DNA of 64,000 bases from positions 248,001 to 312,000 of the forward strand of contig NZ_QWEH01000003.1 of the NCBI RefSeq assembly GCF_003515705.1, in the 5' to 3' direction. The position numbers and the translations under genes were made by a program. Origin of the DNA: Oceanobacillus profundus. GTDB lineage: Bacteria; Bacillota; Bacilli; Bacillales; Amphibacillaceae. Shown here piece by piece: positions 18,732 to 27,789 of the stretch. The notes under the pieces are model-generated. The model had not been told where the DNA came from. It made no database searches and saw only the letters and a list, made by a program, of their open reading frames with translations. Positions within the stretch are counted from its first letter, which is position 1. Every line of letters starts with the position of its first letter.

Positions 18732-19097
18732 ATGAGATTGGAAAATACGGGCATAGAAGATTCAATTGTAGATTTAAGACCTCTAGATCATTTAACTGGT
18801 AAACATGCATTTATACGTGCAGGACAATGGGACTATGAGCGAGTTACTTATGATTACAAAATTGGGTCACAAGAAAAGAACGTTACATATTACATTCGTA
18901 TTCAAGGATATGCTATCGAAGGTGATGTTGATAGAGGAGACGCTGTTATTAAATTATTAACACCACTGCTCGGCAAGCATTACTACCCACATGGTGTCGA
19001 ATATGGTGAAGCGGAAAATTTCCCAGAAAGTCTAGTGGAAAGAGCACACACACTTGTTGCAAAGGTTGCTGAGGAAATTCAGCATCATAAAAAGTAA
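18732..19097 (+). CDS. YugN-like family protein
   Basis: Cytoplasmic protein of 121 residues, function unknown. The conserved pattern is FIRAGQWDYERVTYDYK in the first third and LLTPLLGKHYYPHGVEYGE in the second half, which I associate with the YugN-like family. The start is ATG at 18732, with GAGGTG 6 nt upstream; the in-frame GTG inside that ribosome site is unlikely. Monocistronic, ended by a terminator shared with ctaM. Confidence 0.7.
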   Translation: MRLENTGIEDSIVDLRPLDHLTGKHAFIRAGQWDYERVTYDYKIGSQEKNVTYYIRIQGYAIEGDVDRGDAVIKLLTPLLGKHYYPHGVEYGEAENFPESLVERAHTLVAKVAEEIQHHKK

Positions 19098-19127
19098 AAC
19101 AATAAATTAAAAGCTTTATTAAAGCTA

Positions 19128-19166
19128 CAAGAAACCAGCTGTTTAGACCAAACAGCTGGTTTCTTG
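19128..19166. terminator. Bidirectional terminator between the YugN-like gene and ctaM
   Basis: CAAGAAACCAGCTGTTT and AAACAGCTGGTTTCTTG pair around five bases. Confidence 0.88.
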
Positions 19167-19168
19167 TA

Positions 19169-19624
19169 CTAAAAGCCCAATATAGCCTTAATCAGACTTG
19201 TTGTTTCGCCACCATCATAAATAACATACAATAATAAGTAAACCGCAACACCAGTAATAGCAGTGAAGAACCAAATAACGCTCGTTACAGGTCCTATTTT
19301 TTGATGTTTAGCTATATTTCGTTTTAATGCTAATACAATCGTTACAATTCCAAACACTGCACCAGTTGTTGCTAAAATAATATGGAAAATAAGGAAGAGC
19401 GTATAATAAATTTTAATATTCTCCGGTCCGCCAAAGCTCGTGTTTCCATCGAAAATTGTTCGAGACATGTAAATAATAAAAAATAGAATCGCACTAAGTG
19501 CAGCTAAAAGCATAACCTTCTTATGTGCTTTCTTCTTCCCTTTAACAATTAACATCCATCCAATCGCAACTAGGACTGCGCTTAGAACGATAAAAAAAGT
19601 ACTTAGCGTTGGTAAAAATGGCAT
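19169..19624 (-). CDS. ctaM: CtaM-like DUF420 membrane protein
   Basis: Integral membrane protein of 151 residues with four to five membrane segments, DUF420 family (YozB in B. subtilis). The Staphylococcus aureus member CtaM is required for a functional aa3 oxidase. Placed directly after ctaG at the end of the cta cluster, which supports an oxidase-maturation role. Conserved His residues (H34 and H35 region, HIILATTGA) are visible. The start MPFLPTLSTFF fits the family. The symbol follows the S. aureus name. Confidence 0.72.
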   Translation of the reverse strand: MPFLPTLSTFFIVLSAVLVAIGWMLIVKGKKKAHKKVMLLAALSAILFFIIYMSRTIFDGNTSFGGPENIKIYYTLFLIFHIILATTGAVFGIVTIVLALKRNIAKHQKIGPVTSVIWFFTAITGVAVYLLLYVIYDGGETTSLIKAILGF

Positions 19625-19714
19625 AACTCACGAATCCTTTCTAGATAAAGTGAAACTTTATTCAATATGGTCCACTTGCCTTCATAACATGTGATAAAGT
19701 TTTATCCTTCTCTC

Positions 19715-20614
19715 TTATTCTGCAGACGTTGGAAGTGGGTCAACAGTTTGACTTTCTTTAGAAAACCATCTAAAGAATATCGTTCCTAATACGATTCCAT
19801 ACGTAATTTCTTGCATGATTTTCATAATAATGCCGCCCAGTTGTTGATCCTCCACTGTGCCCATGCTAGTAAACATTTCTGGTCCTGAAAGAGCTGGCGC
19901 TAAGCCTTGAAGTACATCACCAGGAACACATAAAGCCAAAGCTTGAAGCCATGAACCGTTTTGTGAATAAGCAGCAAAAAGTGGTTCCGGTGCAAAGATA
20001 ATCAGCACACAAGCTGGTGTTATTAAAACACTATTTCCAATAATATAAGCCATTTTCATCAACGGATGCAGCTTGTCCATTTCCTTGATCGGAGATAATA
20101 ACGGGAACCAGACAATAATAGCTGAAATAAACAAAATCAACGATGTCGATGTATGCATAATTTGTGACTCTTTTGCAAGATTGAAAACTACTGGCATATG
20201 ATAAAAAGAGAATAACACGTTAAATAACAACAATGAAATAAGTGGCTTCGTAAAAAATGTGAACACAGGTTTAATAACCGGCGTATTAACAACCTTTCTC
20301 CAAATCCATTCCGGGATTCCTTTTAACAAAAAAATAGGCACAACGAGTAAGTAAATAGCCATTTGAATCATATGTGCTGTTAAGGTAATATGTGAAAGTA
20401 AGTCAATAGGTGACCCTTTAACAATATATAACAACACAAGAGAGAGATAAAAGAGAAGTTGTTGCTTACCAGTTGGTTTAGCTTCCCCACCAAATTTATG
20501 ACGGTAAGCTCCTGTAATGAAATAGTATAAAATAGCAAGACCAACGATAAAAAGAAAATAATAGGGACTCCACAGTGCACGGAAACCAAAAATCTGTAAT
20601 TCTAACCACATCAT
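19715..20614 (-). CDS. ctaG: CtaG, cytochrome c oxidase assembly factor (caa3 type)
   Basis: Polytopic protein of 299 residues, about seven membrane segments, Pfam caa3_CtaG family. In B. subtilis CtaG is needed for active caa3 oxidase and is thought to help form the CuB site. The N-terminus FGFRALWSPY is characteristic, and LTAHMIQM supplies a conserved His. GGAGTG lies before the tandem ATG ATG start. It is 90 bp ahead of ctaM and 470 bp after ctaF, so it may have its own promoter. Confidence 0.9.
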   Translation of the reverse strand: MMWLELQIFGFRALWSPYYFLFIVGLAILYYFITGAYRHKFGGEAKPTGKQQLLFYLSLVLLYIVKGSPIDLLSHITLTAHMIQMAIYLLVVPIFLLKGIPEWIWRKVVNTPVIKPVFTFFTKPLISLLLFNVLFSFYHMPVVFNLAKESQIMHTSTSLILFISAIIVWFPLLSPIKEMDKLHPLMKMAYIIGNSVLITPACVLIIFAPEPLFAAYSQNGSWLQALALCVPGDVLQGLAPALSGPEMFTSMGTVEDQQLGGIIMKIMQEITYGIVLGTIFFRWFSKESQTVDPLPTSAE

Positions 20615-21030
20615 TAATCACTCCATATAGTGGATTATCTTTTTATTATAACGTATAAAACAAATAAATTCTTTCCTTATTGTGACAAATTTGTTAGAGA
20701 AGTCAGCATTCATTATGGATTCCAAATGAGTCCTCTAATATAGACAGCTAAGCTTAGCTACTTTTTTGCTTAGAAAATTTGCCATTTGTTAAAGGTATTC
20801 TTATGAGAACGTTTTTTGTAACTTTAACTATACATGTGCTTCTTACATGCTTTTTATTAATAGCTTAGTTGCGCTTATGCAAATAGAGATTGGGACAAAA
20901 GTATTGTTATGATATAAAAAATCGAACCTGTTTATTGCAATAACGCGCACTGGAAATATACTTCGCTAAGTTTGTGTATTGTTCTTCTTTACATTAAACA
21001 CTTTTGTTATATCCCCGTCTTTATCTGCCA
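20615..21030. other. ctaF-ctaG spacer with a degenerate inverted repeat
   Basis: No gene is supported in these 416 bp. Near 20890 TTGGGACAAAAGTATT and near 20996 ACACTTTTGTTATATCCCC form imperfect inverted ends about 110 bp apart, looking like a decayed small repeat element. The rest is AT-rich and should include a ctaG promoter. Confidence 0.3.
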
Positions 21031-21066
21031 AAAAAAGATCGGGATATGTACATCCCGATCTTTTTC
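21031..21066. terminator. Terminator after ctaF
   Basis: AAAAAAGATCGGGAT and ATCCCGATCTTTTT pair around ATGTAC; T-runs occur on both strands. It ends the ctaCDEF message. Confidence 0.9.
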
Positions 21067-21087
21067 TATTCAGATTCCAAAGTTGTC

Positions 21088-21408
21088 TTACCACCAAATA
21101 ATGGTTACAAACGTAACTCCAACTAAGAACGTAACCCATATTCCACCGAAAATTAATAACGCTGGAAATTCATGTCCTTTATCTTTCATATGCATGAAGT
21201 AATAGAATTGGAACCCAACTTGGACAATTGCCAATATAAGTATTAACGGGATAACAAACATTGAGCTGATTCCCATGGCAACTGCGAAGAAGGCAATCAT
21301 TGTAAAGAAAATCATCAATGCGAAAGTAATAATTTGCTTTCGCATCTCTTCTCGATTTTTTTCTTTTTGGTACGAATTAATTTTGTTGGTACTTGTATTT
21401 TCCGTCAT
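21088..21408 (-). CDS. ctaF: CtaF, cytochrome c oxidase subunit IV
   Basis: Small membrane subunit of the caa3 oxidase, 106 residues with three membrane segments (about 24-44, 48-68 and 82-102). The conserved QVGFQFYYFMHMKDKG (about 65-80) is typical of the COX4_pro/CtaF family. The start is separated from the ctaE stop by 3 bp, so the two are translationally linked. Last gene of ctaCDEF. Confidence 0.92.
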   Translation of the reverse strand: MTENTSTNKINSYQKEKNREEMRKQIITFALMIFFTMIAFFAVAMGISSMFVIPLILILAIVQVGFQFYYFMHMKDKGHEFPALLIFGGIWVTFLVGVTFVTIIWW

Positions 21409-21411
21409 AAA

Positions 21412-22035
21412 TTAACTCACCATCCCCATTAGATATACTACTGTAAAGATGAATACCCATACAACGTCAATAAAGTGCCAATACAATGCAAATGTATTGA
21501 ATTTTGGAGCATTATAAAGATTTAATCCTCTTTTAGCATTTCGTACCATTAGCGTAATTAGCCAACTTAGTCCGAAAATAACGTGACCTCCGTGGAAACC
21601 AACTAATGTATAGAATGCTGACCCAAATGCTGATGAACGGAATGTAAATCCATAATCATGAATATAGTGTGCAAACTCATAGATCTCACAAGCTAAGAAG
21701 CCAATACCTAATAATGCTGTAATTCCTAACCAAAGCATCATCTTTTTAAAATCATTATTCTTCATATGGTAGATAGCATATACACTTGTAAGTGAGCTTG
21801 TTAATAACAGAACAGTCATTAAGAATACTAAATCTAATCCGAATAAATCTTGTGATGTTGGACCACCAGCCGTTGAATTTCTTAAAGCTAGGTACGTTCC
21901 AAAAAAGCAAGCAAAAAGAACTGTTTCTCCGCCAAGGAAGAACCATAAACCTAGAAATTTATGTTTTCCTTCCATTGTTGCTTTTGAAGGATCTTCTGGC
22001 ATCGTTTTCGGGTTTAAGGAATGATCATGACTCAT
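21412..22035 (-). CDS. ctaE: CtaE, cytochrome c oxidase subunit III
   Basis: Subunit III of the heme-copper oxidase, 207 residues with five membrane segments, short form as in Bacillus. KHKFLGLWFFLGGETVLFACFF near 25-46 and GFHGGHVIFGL near 147 with the final HFIDVVWVFIFTVVYL are family hallmarks; the Glu in GGET is the conserved one. One base separates it from the ctaD stop. Confidence 0.95.
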   Translation of the reverse strand: MSHDHSLNPKTMPEDPSKATMEGKHKFLGLWFFLGGETVLFACFFGTYLALRNSTAGGPTSQDLFGLDLVFLMTVLLLTSSLTSVYAIYHMKNNDFKKMMLWLGITALLGIGFLACEIYEFAHYIHDYGFTFRSSAFGSAFYTLVGFHGGHVIFGLSWLITLMVRNAKRGLNLYNAPKFNTFALYWHFIDVVWVFIFTVVYLMGMVS

Positions 22036-22036
22036 C

Positions 22037-23890
22037 TCAGTCAGCCTCCCTTTCTAGTTCTTCTTTGGAAATATGGAATCCAAGATCATCTTTCAAGGAA
22101 CGGATTACCATACAACCAATCGCAATAGCCATACCAGCATACAATGCTATTAACCAAGCTTTATGATCAGTTTGATAAATGAAACCGAAAGATGCGATAA
22201 AGAAACCAGCTGTCATAATTAAAGGAAGAATAGATCCGTTAGGCATATGAATTTCATCCAATGGCTCTGCAGGAGTCATTTTTCCATTTCCTTCTGTTTT
22301 CTCAATCCACAATGGATCAAGGCCTCTTACTAAAGGCATTTGTTTAAAATTATAAAACGGCGGTGGTGAAGGAATTGTCCACTCTAATGTACGAGCATCC
22401 CACGGATCTGCAGGTGCTTTTTCACCTTTAACAGCAGTATAAACAATATTAATAAGAAAAACTATTGTTCCAATTGTCATAAAGAAGGCGCCAATCGTAC
22501 TAATCAAATTCCCAGTATCGAGCCCTTGGTTTTCCAGGAATACCCAATAACGACGTGGCATACCCATTAATCCTAGGAAATGCTGGATGAAAAATGTTAA
22601 ATGGAATCCAATAAAGAATGTCCAGAAAGCTAATTTACCCATACCTTCATGTAAAATTCTTCCGAACATTTTTGGCCACCAGTAGTGACAAGCTGCAAAT
22701 AGACCAAACACCACTCCACCAACGATTACATAGTGGAAGTGAGCAACAACGAAGTAGGAATCATGGTACTGATAATCCGCTACGTTTGACCCAAGCATAA
22801 CCCCTGTCATACCACCAATTGTAAATGAAGGAATAAATGCCAGTGCCCAAAGCATTGCTGAGTTAATAACAATACTTCCGCCCCACATCGTAAATAACCA
22901 GTTAAATATTTTAATACCTGTTGGAACAGCAATCGCCATCGTTGCAACAGCGAATATGGAGTTAGCTACTGGTCCTAAACCTACTGTAAACATATGGTGT
23001 GCCCAAACCATAAATCCTAAAAACGCAATCAAAAAGGTTGCAAATACCATTGCAGAATAACCAAACAATCGCTTCTTAGAGAATGTAGGTAAAACCTCAC
23101 TAAACACCCCAAATACAGGTAAAATCAGTATATATACTTCTGGGTGACCGAATATCCAGAAAAGGTGCTGCCAAATTACGGAGTTCCCACCAAGAGCTAC
23201 ATCAAAGAACGCAGAACCAAACATACGGTCAAACATTAGTAGGAACAATCCAACAGTTAATGCAGGAAATGCGAACAAGGTTAGGACACTCGTTACAAAA
23301 GTAGTCCATGTAAATAATGGCATACGCATATAAGTCATCCCTGGCGCACGCATCGCAACGATAGTCACAAGGAAATTAATACCACTCATTAATGTTCCAG
23401 CACCAGATAGCTGTAATCCCATAACATAAAAGTCTGTCCCATGTCCCGGTGATTGAATCGATAATGGTGCATATGCAGTCCACCCTGCATCAGGTGCTCC
23501 TCCTAAAAACCAACTACAGTTTAATAGAATACCACCGGAAAAGAACAACCAAAATCCGAGTGCGTTTAAAAATGGAAAAGCAACGTCGCGTGCCCCGATT
23601 TGCAGTGGCATGATATAGTTCATAAGACCAAATAATAATGGTGTGGCTGCAAGGAATATCATGGTTGTTCCGTGCATCGTGATCATTTCATTATACAAAC
23701 CTGCAGTAATAAAATCATTCTCAGGTTTAATTAACTGAATTCGAATTATAAGAGCCTCTAGTCCACCTAGTAGGAAAAAGAATCCACCACCCATTAAGTA
23801 CAGAATCCCAACTTTTTTGTGGTCAACGGTGGTCAAGTAATCCCATAGTACAGCACTAAAAGCTCTCTTTTGAGTAGCTGCATTACTCAA
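22037..23890 (-). CDS. ctaD: CtaD, cytochrome c oxidase subunit I
   Basis: Catalytic subunit of a proton-pumping heme-copper oxidase, 617 residues, 12 core membrane helices plus extra C-terminal ones. All metal ligands are visible: His73 and His386 (low-spin heme), His384 (heme a3) and His249, His298, His299 (CuB). Tyr253 in HPEVY is the CuB His-Tyr cross-link partner and marks a type A oxidase. It is preceded by ctaC with a CuA domain fused to cytochrome c, so the enzyme is caa3 type. Confidence 0.97.
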   Translation of the reverse strand: MSNAATQKRAFSAVLWDYLTTVDHKKVGILYLMGGGFFFLLGGLEALIIRIQLIKPENDFITAGLYNEMITMHGTTMIFLAATPLLFGLMNYIMPLQIGARDVAFPFLNALGFWLFFSGGILLNCSWFLGGAPDAGWTAYAPLSIQSPGHGTDFYVMGLQLSGAGTLMSGINFLVTIVAMRAPGMTYMRMPLFTWTTFVTSVLTLFAFPALTVGLFLLMFDRMFGSAFFDVALGGNSVIWQHLFWIFGHPEVYILILPVFGVFSEVLPTFSKKRLFGYSAMVFATFLIAFLGFMVWAHHMFTVGLGPVANSIFAVATMAIAVPTGIKIFNWLFTMWGGSIVINSAMLWALAFIPSFTIGGMTGVMLGSNVADYQYHDSYFVVAHFHYVIVGGVVFGLFAACHYWWPKMFGRILHEGMGKLAFWTFFIGFHLTFFIQHFLGLMGMPRRYWVFLENQGLDTGNLISTIGAFFMTIGTIVFLINIVYTAVKGEKAPADPWDARTLEWTIPSPPPFYNFKQMPLVRGLDPLWIEKTEGNGKMTPAEPLDEIHMPNGSILPLIMTAGFFIASFGFIYQTDHKAWLIALYAGMAIAIGCMVIRSLKDDLGFHISKEELEREAD

Positions 23891-23935
23891 AGCTTAAACC
23901 TCCCTTTTGTGTCTTTCATCCCAATTATATATTTT

Positions 23936-24988
23936 TTAGTTCCCAGCACTTTCAGGTGTTATTTCTGAAGGTTTTAATTGCAGTAAATATTCAGCAATAC
24001 TATTTGCCTCTTCTTCTGAAACGCTCGGATATGCACCTGTCATTTTATTTCCAGGCTTAATTGACTCAGGATCCATGATCCAATCAATTAGGTTTTCTTT
24101 TGTTGGTTCCAAAATACCAGCAATAGTGGTACGGTCCCCAAAGTTTGTTAAATTAGGTCCAGTTGCAGCAGGTGAAGATCCGATAGCATGACATGCCATA
24201 CAGTTATTTGCTTCAAACAATTCTTTACCTTCTTGTGCTACAGTATCCTGCGGCTCTTGCTCAGGATCAACAGCTTGCATATCAGATAGCCATTGGTCAT
24301 ATTCTTCCGGACTAACTGCAATTACTTTAAAGTCCATTAATGAGTGCGATGGCCCGCAAAGCTCAGCACATTTCCCCCAGTAAACGCCTTCTTCAAAAGC
24401 TTCAATGTACATTGTATTTACGTTTTCAGGACTAACATCCATTTTCCCTGAAATAGATGGTACCCAAAACGAGTGAATAACATCTGAGGACTGCATGTTC
24501 AGGTATACTCTCTCACCAGTAGGAATATACAAATCCTGACTTGTTACGATTTCTTCGCCATCGTAATTAAAATGCCACCAATATTGATTCCCTGTAACCT
24601 CAATATTGATGTTTTCACTTGCATTGGACGTATCTGCTAAATCAAACGTAGCAATAACAGTTGGTACACCCATAATTAAAACTAGCACTATCGGTATGAT
24701 TGTCCAAACCGTTTCCAATGTGTGATTCCCTTCTACTTGCTTTGGAATGAAATCTTCCTGCCCTTTCTTTCTTCGGAAACGGACTAAAGCAATAACGTAG
24801 ATAATCATAACAACGACAAAAACTCCAACCATAATTAATGTTGTGAGAATAATTAAATTCATCGAGCTTTCTGCTCCATACCCTTTTGGCACAAGTGCAG
24901 TTAAATTTTCTTTCCCACACGCGGTCAAAAATAGAGACAACATTGTAAATAGTAATAGTGCCTTAGTTTTTCCCATCCAACCTTTCAT
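23936..24988 (-). CDS. ctaC: CtaC, cytochrome c oxidase subunit II with fused cytochrome c
   Basis: Electron entry subunit, 350 residues. Lipoprotein signal with LTAC ending at Cys24, two membrane helices (about 43-70 and 93-113), and a cupredoxin domain with the CuA ligands His172, Cys207, Cys211, His215 and Met218. A C-terminal class I cytochrome c domain follows, with CMACH (263-267) and a candidate axial Met316. The fusion shows that the oxidase takes electrons from cytochrome c (caa3 type), not from quinol. First gene of ctaCDEF, after ctaB. Confidence 0.96.
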   Translation of the reverse strand: MKGWMGKTKALLLFTMLSLFLTACGKENLTALVPKGYGAESSMNLIILTTLIMVGVFVVVMIIYVIALVRFRRKKGQEDFIPKQVEGNHTLETVWTIIPIVLVLIMGVPTVIATFDLADTSNASENINIEVTGNQYWWHFNYDGEEIVTSQDLYIPTGERVYLNMQSSDVIHSFWVPSISGKMDVSPENVNTMYIEAFEEGVYWGKCAELCGPSHSLMDFKVIAVSPEEYDQWLSDMQAVDPEQEPQDTVAQEGKELFEANNCMACHAIGSSPAATGPNLTNFGDRTTIAGILEPTKENLIDWIMDPESIKPGNKMTGAYPSVSEEEANSIAEYLLQLKPSEITPESAGN

Positions 24989-25049
24989 GTATTAATACCT
25001 CTCTTTCTTCTTGTTGTTTCCTTATATATATTTATTTAAGGACAAACGT

Positions 25050-25991
25050 TTAGTTAAATATAGGCAATGTCACAATAATCATTAACGGGAATAAAATAAT
25101 TAAATAGTTTAAAGAATAGATAAACATGATATTCGCCCATTTCAAATCATCCTTCATAAAGAAGCCTCTAAACCCTAATACAAGCCAACCAATATTAAGT
25201 AATACCGCAATAACAACAAAAGTCGTTCCCAGTGATGCAAGTAAAAATGGTAGGGGAAGTAGACAGGCAGTATAAACTACAATTTGGCGTTTTGTAAATT
25301 CAAAACCGTGCACGACAGGTAACATTGGTATTCCAGCCGCTCGGTAATCTTCGGTTTTTTTCATTGCTAAAGCAAGAAAATGCGGTGTTTGCCAGATAAA
25401 CATAATTAAAAACATAACAATAGGAACAATATGCAGCGAAGGATCAAATGCTGCCCAACCGATTAGTGGCGGCATAGCACCTGAAATACTTCCGATTGCC
25501 GTGTTTAATGTATAACGACGCTTTGACCACATTGTATACAATACGACATAAACAAACCATCCTATAAAAGCAAAAAGTGCAGCTAATAGTGTTGTAAACA
25601 ATAACATAATTAATCCTACCGCAGTCGTTACAAGCCCAGCAATTAACGCTGTTTTCAAAGATATAAATCCAGTAACCGTCGGTCGTTTCTTAGTTCTATT
25701 CATTTTAGGATCAATGTCTGCATCATACCAATTATTGATAATACAGCCACCAGCAATAACGAGCACACTACCAACCATTGTGAGTAAAAAAGTTCCCCAA
25801 TGGGATATAAAGGAAGAGTTCGAAAAATGAACTGCTAACCAAAAACCGGCAAAGACAGTAATCATATTCGAGTTTACAATGCCTATTTTTATAAGCGCTT
25901 TTATTTCATTAAGAAACACTCCAATTTTTTCCTTGTTGGTCAATGCTGCATCGCCGATTATTTCAGAATACGATGTTTCCGCTTTATTCAT
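25050..25991 (-). CDS. ctaB: CtaB, protoheme IX farnesyltransferase (heme O synthase)
   Basis: Membrane prenyltransferase that converts heme B to heme O. 313 residues from the ATG at 25991 (MNKAETSY), which has GGGGGG just upstream; an in-frame start at 26051 has none. About nine membrane segments. The UbiA signature NNWYDADIDPKMNRTKKRP (near 105) gives the Mg-diphosphate Asp residues, and KKTEDYRAAGIPMLP near 210 is the second motif. It heads the ctaBCDEF direction and is divergent from ctaA. Confidence 0.95.
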   Translation of the reverse strand: MNKAETSYSEIIGDAALTNKEKIGVFLNEIKALIKIGIVNSNMITVFAGFWLAVHFSNSSFISHWGTFLLTMVGSVLVIAGGCIINNWYDADIDPKMNRTKKRPTVTGFISLKTALIAGLVTTAVGLIMLLFTTLLAALFAFIGWFVYVVLYTMWSKRRYTLNTAIGSISGAMPPLIGWAAFDPSLHIVPIVMFLIMFIWQTPHFLALAMKKTEDYRAAGIPMLPVVHGFEFTKRQIVVYTACLLPLPFLLASLGTTFVVIAVLLNIGWLVLGFRGFFMKDDLKWANIMFIYSLNYLIILFPLMIIVTLPIFN

Positions 25992-26421
25992 TAATTTCCC
26001 CCCTTTAACCCCGACAAAAAGACACGTTAAATAACCAGAAGTCTTCTTCATTCCATGAATTCTGATTCTAAGTCTTATTGTATCACGGAATTAAATTACA
26101 ATCTAATTAACTTATCAATTCACTAAATAGTTTACAACATAATTTCAATGTATATGTGACAATTAAGTGAATTTTTCATGGATCGTTACTACCACTTGAA
26201 AATATGTATAACCTCATTTTTTTAGGATGATAGCGAACATCCCTATACTATTTCTAGCAAACAACGTAAATTAATGCAAGCTTTTTTCTTATTTGCATAG
26301 TGAAAACGTATGTAAAACATGATACTATTACAATTGTGCGTATAAATAGTAGTTTCTAAGCTAATTTCGTTGCAATAAAAGTTAATCTGCTATTATGATT
26401 AATCTATTGAAAGTTTTTATA
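25992..26421. other. ctaA-ctaB divergent control region
   Basis: AT-rich region of about 430 bp without an open frame of note, expected to hold the divergent promoters of ctaA and ctaB. A TGAAAACG half of a catabolite-responsive element occurs near 26302, but the other half does not fit. No ResD site can be called with confidence by eye. Confidence 0.4.
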
Positions 26422-26673
26422 GTGCGCATTAAAAAGGTGAAAATGAAGGACCAAGAAGTTCAAGGCGGCTTAGTTCCCCAATATCGGGCTTACTTAGGAT
26501 GTGTTGACTTCTGTGTCGCCCCAGGACGTGGGCGTTTTTAAGTAGAAGCCATCGCCATCGAGCTTCTCGCGTGTGTTATGGTGACTTTGATGTTCGACAC
26601 AGAACGTGTTGGTGCGTAGTCGAAGGTCTCCTGCTCTCAATATGTCATTTTTACCAGACTTTTTGAACATCCT
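26422..26673. repeat. Dispersed repeat, family B copy 1
   Basis: It begins AAAAAGGTGAAAATGAAGGA with AGAAGTTCAAGGCGGC, and ends CATTTTTACCAGACTTTTTGAACA. The same ends occur at 50451-50602 in this orientation and, inverted, at 32434-32605 and 47027-47172. It lies between the ctaA/ctaB control region and the ctaA start, about 40 bp before ctaA. The middle is unlike the other copies. Confidence 0.75.
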
Positions 26674-26713
26674 ATTATAGTTTTTAATCATTAGAAGTGA
26701 GGCTGTTGAGTGT

Positions 26714-27643
26714 ATGATTAAATTTTTACGAACCTTATCATTAATTGCAACAATTTTAATGCTTTTTCTTCTATTAGGAGGAGCATTAGTTACAAAGACC
26801 GGATCAGCGGATGGTTGTGGAGATAGCTGGCCGCTTTGTGAAGGTGAATTAATACCCTCTGAATTCACTTTTGAAATGGTAATTGAATTAAGCCATCGAG
26901 CTGTTTCTGGAGTAGCTGGGATCGTTGTATTAACGCTTGCAATTTTATCTTGGATTAAAATTGGTCATGTTCGAGAAGTAAAATTCCTAGCATTTTCTTC
27001 TGTTTTCTTTATTGTCCTGCAAGCTTTAATTGGTGCAGCAGCTGTTGTTTGGGGACAGTCAGATTTTGTTCTCGCTGCCCATTTTGGAATATCTTTAGTA
27101 TCGTTTGCAGCAGTCTTTCTGCTTATGCTGCTAATTTTTGAATTAGATAAGAAATTACATACCGAGTCGCTATTCATTAAAAAAAGTCATCGTTTGCATA
27201 TTTACGCACTATCCATTTATACAATGATTGTTGTGTATACAGGTGCACTAGTACGGCATACTGAATCAAATCTTGTTTGTGGTGACTGGCCATTTTGTAC
27301 GAACACCTCCCCCCTCTCGTTTTCTGATTATGATTTTAATCAGTGGGTACAAATGGGACACCGATTTGCAGCAGGGATACTATTTATCTGGACGTTTATC
27401 CTGATGCTTAATATGATTAAAAACTACCGTTTCAACAATGTAATGTATTGGGGATGGATTATTACTTTCTTTTTGATTTTCCTGCAGGTTCTATTTGGAG
27501 CATTGATTATATTTACTTTACTTAATCTTGGCGTAGCACTTATGCACGCATTAGTAATCTCCTGCTACTTTGGAATGCTTAGTTATTTCATCCTACTTTC
27601 TAATAGAAGTGCTAAAAAAGAAAAAACAGGAATGGCTAAATAG
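26714..27643 (+). CDS. ctaA: CtaA, heme A synthase
   Basis: Membrane oxygenase that oxidises heme O to heme A. 309 residues, eight membrane segments in two four-helix halves. Cys35 and Cys42 (CGDSWPLC) are the conserved loop cysteines, repeated in the second half as CGDWPFC. His61 in ELSHR and the later LAAHFG, MGHRF and MHAL histidines are the heme ligands expected for the family. Divergent from ctaB. A family B repeat sits in its 5' region, which is unusual and could affect expression. Confidence 0.95.
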   Translation: MIKFLRTLSLIATILMLFLLLGGALVTKTGSADGCGDSWPLCEGELIPSEFTFEMVIELSHRAVSGVAGIVVLTLAILSWIKIGHVREVKFLAFSSVFFIVLQALIGAAAVVWGQSDFVLAAHFGISLVSFAAVFLLMLLIFELDKKLHTESLFIKKSHRLHIYALSIYTMIVVYTGALVRHTESNLVCGDWPFCTNTSPLSFSDYDFNQWVQMGHRFAAGILFIWTFILMLNMIKNYRFNNVMYWGWIITFFLIFLQVLFGALIIFTLLNLGVALMHALVISCYFGMLSYFILLSNRSAKKEKTGMAK

Positions 27644-27658
27644 CCATCCCTGTTTTTT
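27621..27658 (+). terminator. Terminator overlapping the end of ctaA
   Basis: AAAACAGGAATGGCTA pairs with TAGCCATCCCTGTTTT around AA, then T-run. The ctaA stop codon is inside the hairpin. Confidence 0.85.
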
Positions 27659-27789
27659 CTTTTTTCTAGTAACATTTGAGATCTTTTCTGCTGAATTGCA
27701 TCAAAGGGTCTATAAAACAATTAAAAGCTAGTGGAGAGTCTCCGATTATAATAATTTCATTAAATCAGAGACACACTACCATTCAAATA

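Noticed and set aside
20972-21202. Open frame of 76 codons opposite ctaF
   Set aside because: It runs through the ctaF terminator into the antisense of ctaF; a shadow frame.
26302-26315. Catabolite-responsive element (cre) near ctaA
   Set aside because: TGAAAACG matches the left half but the right half has several mismatches to TGWAANCGNTNWCA.
26494-26868. Open frame of 124 codons on the minus strand across the ctaA start
   Set aside because: It overlaps the family B repeat and the antisense of ctaA, has no ribosome site and no family resemblance.
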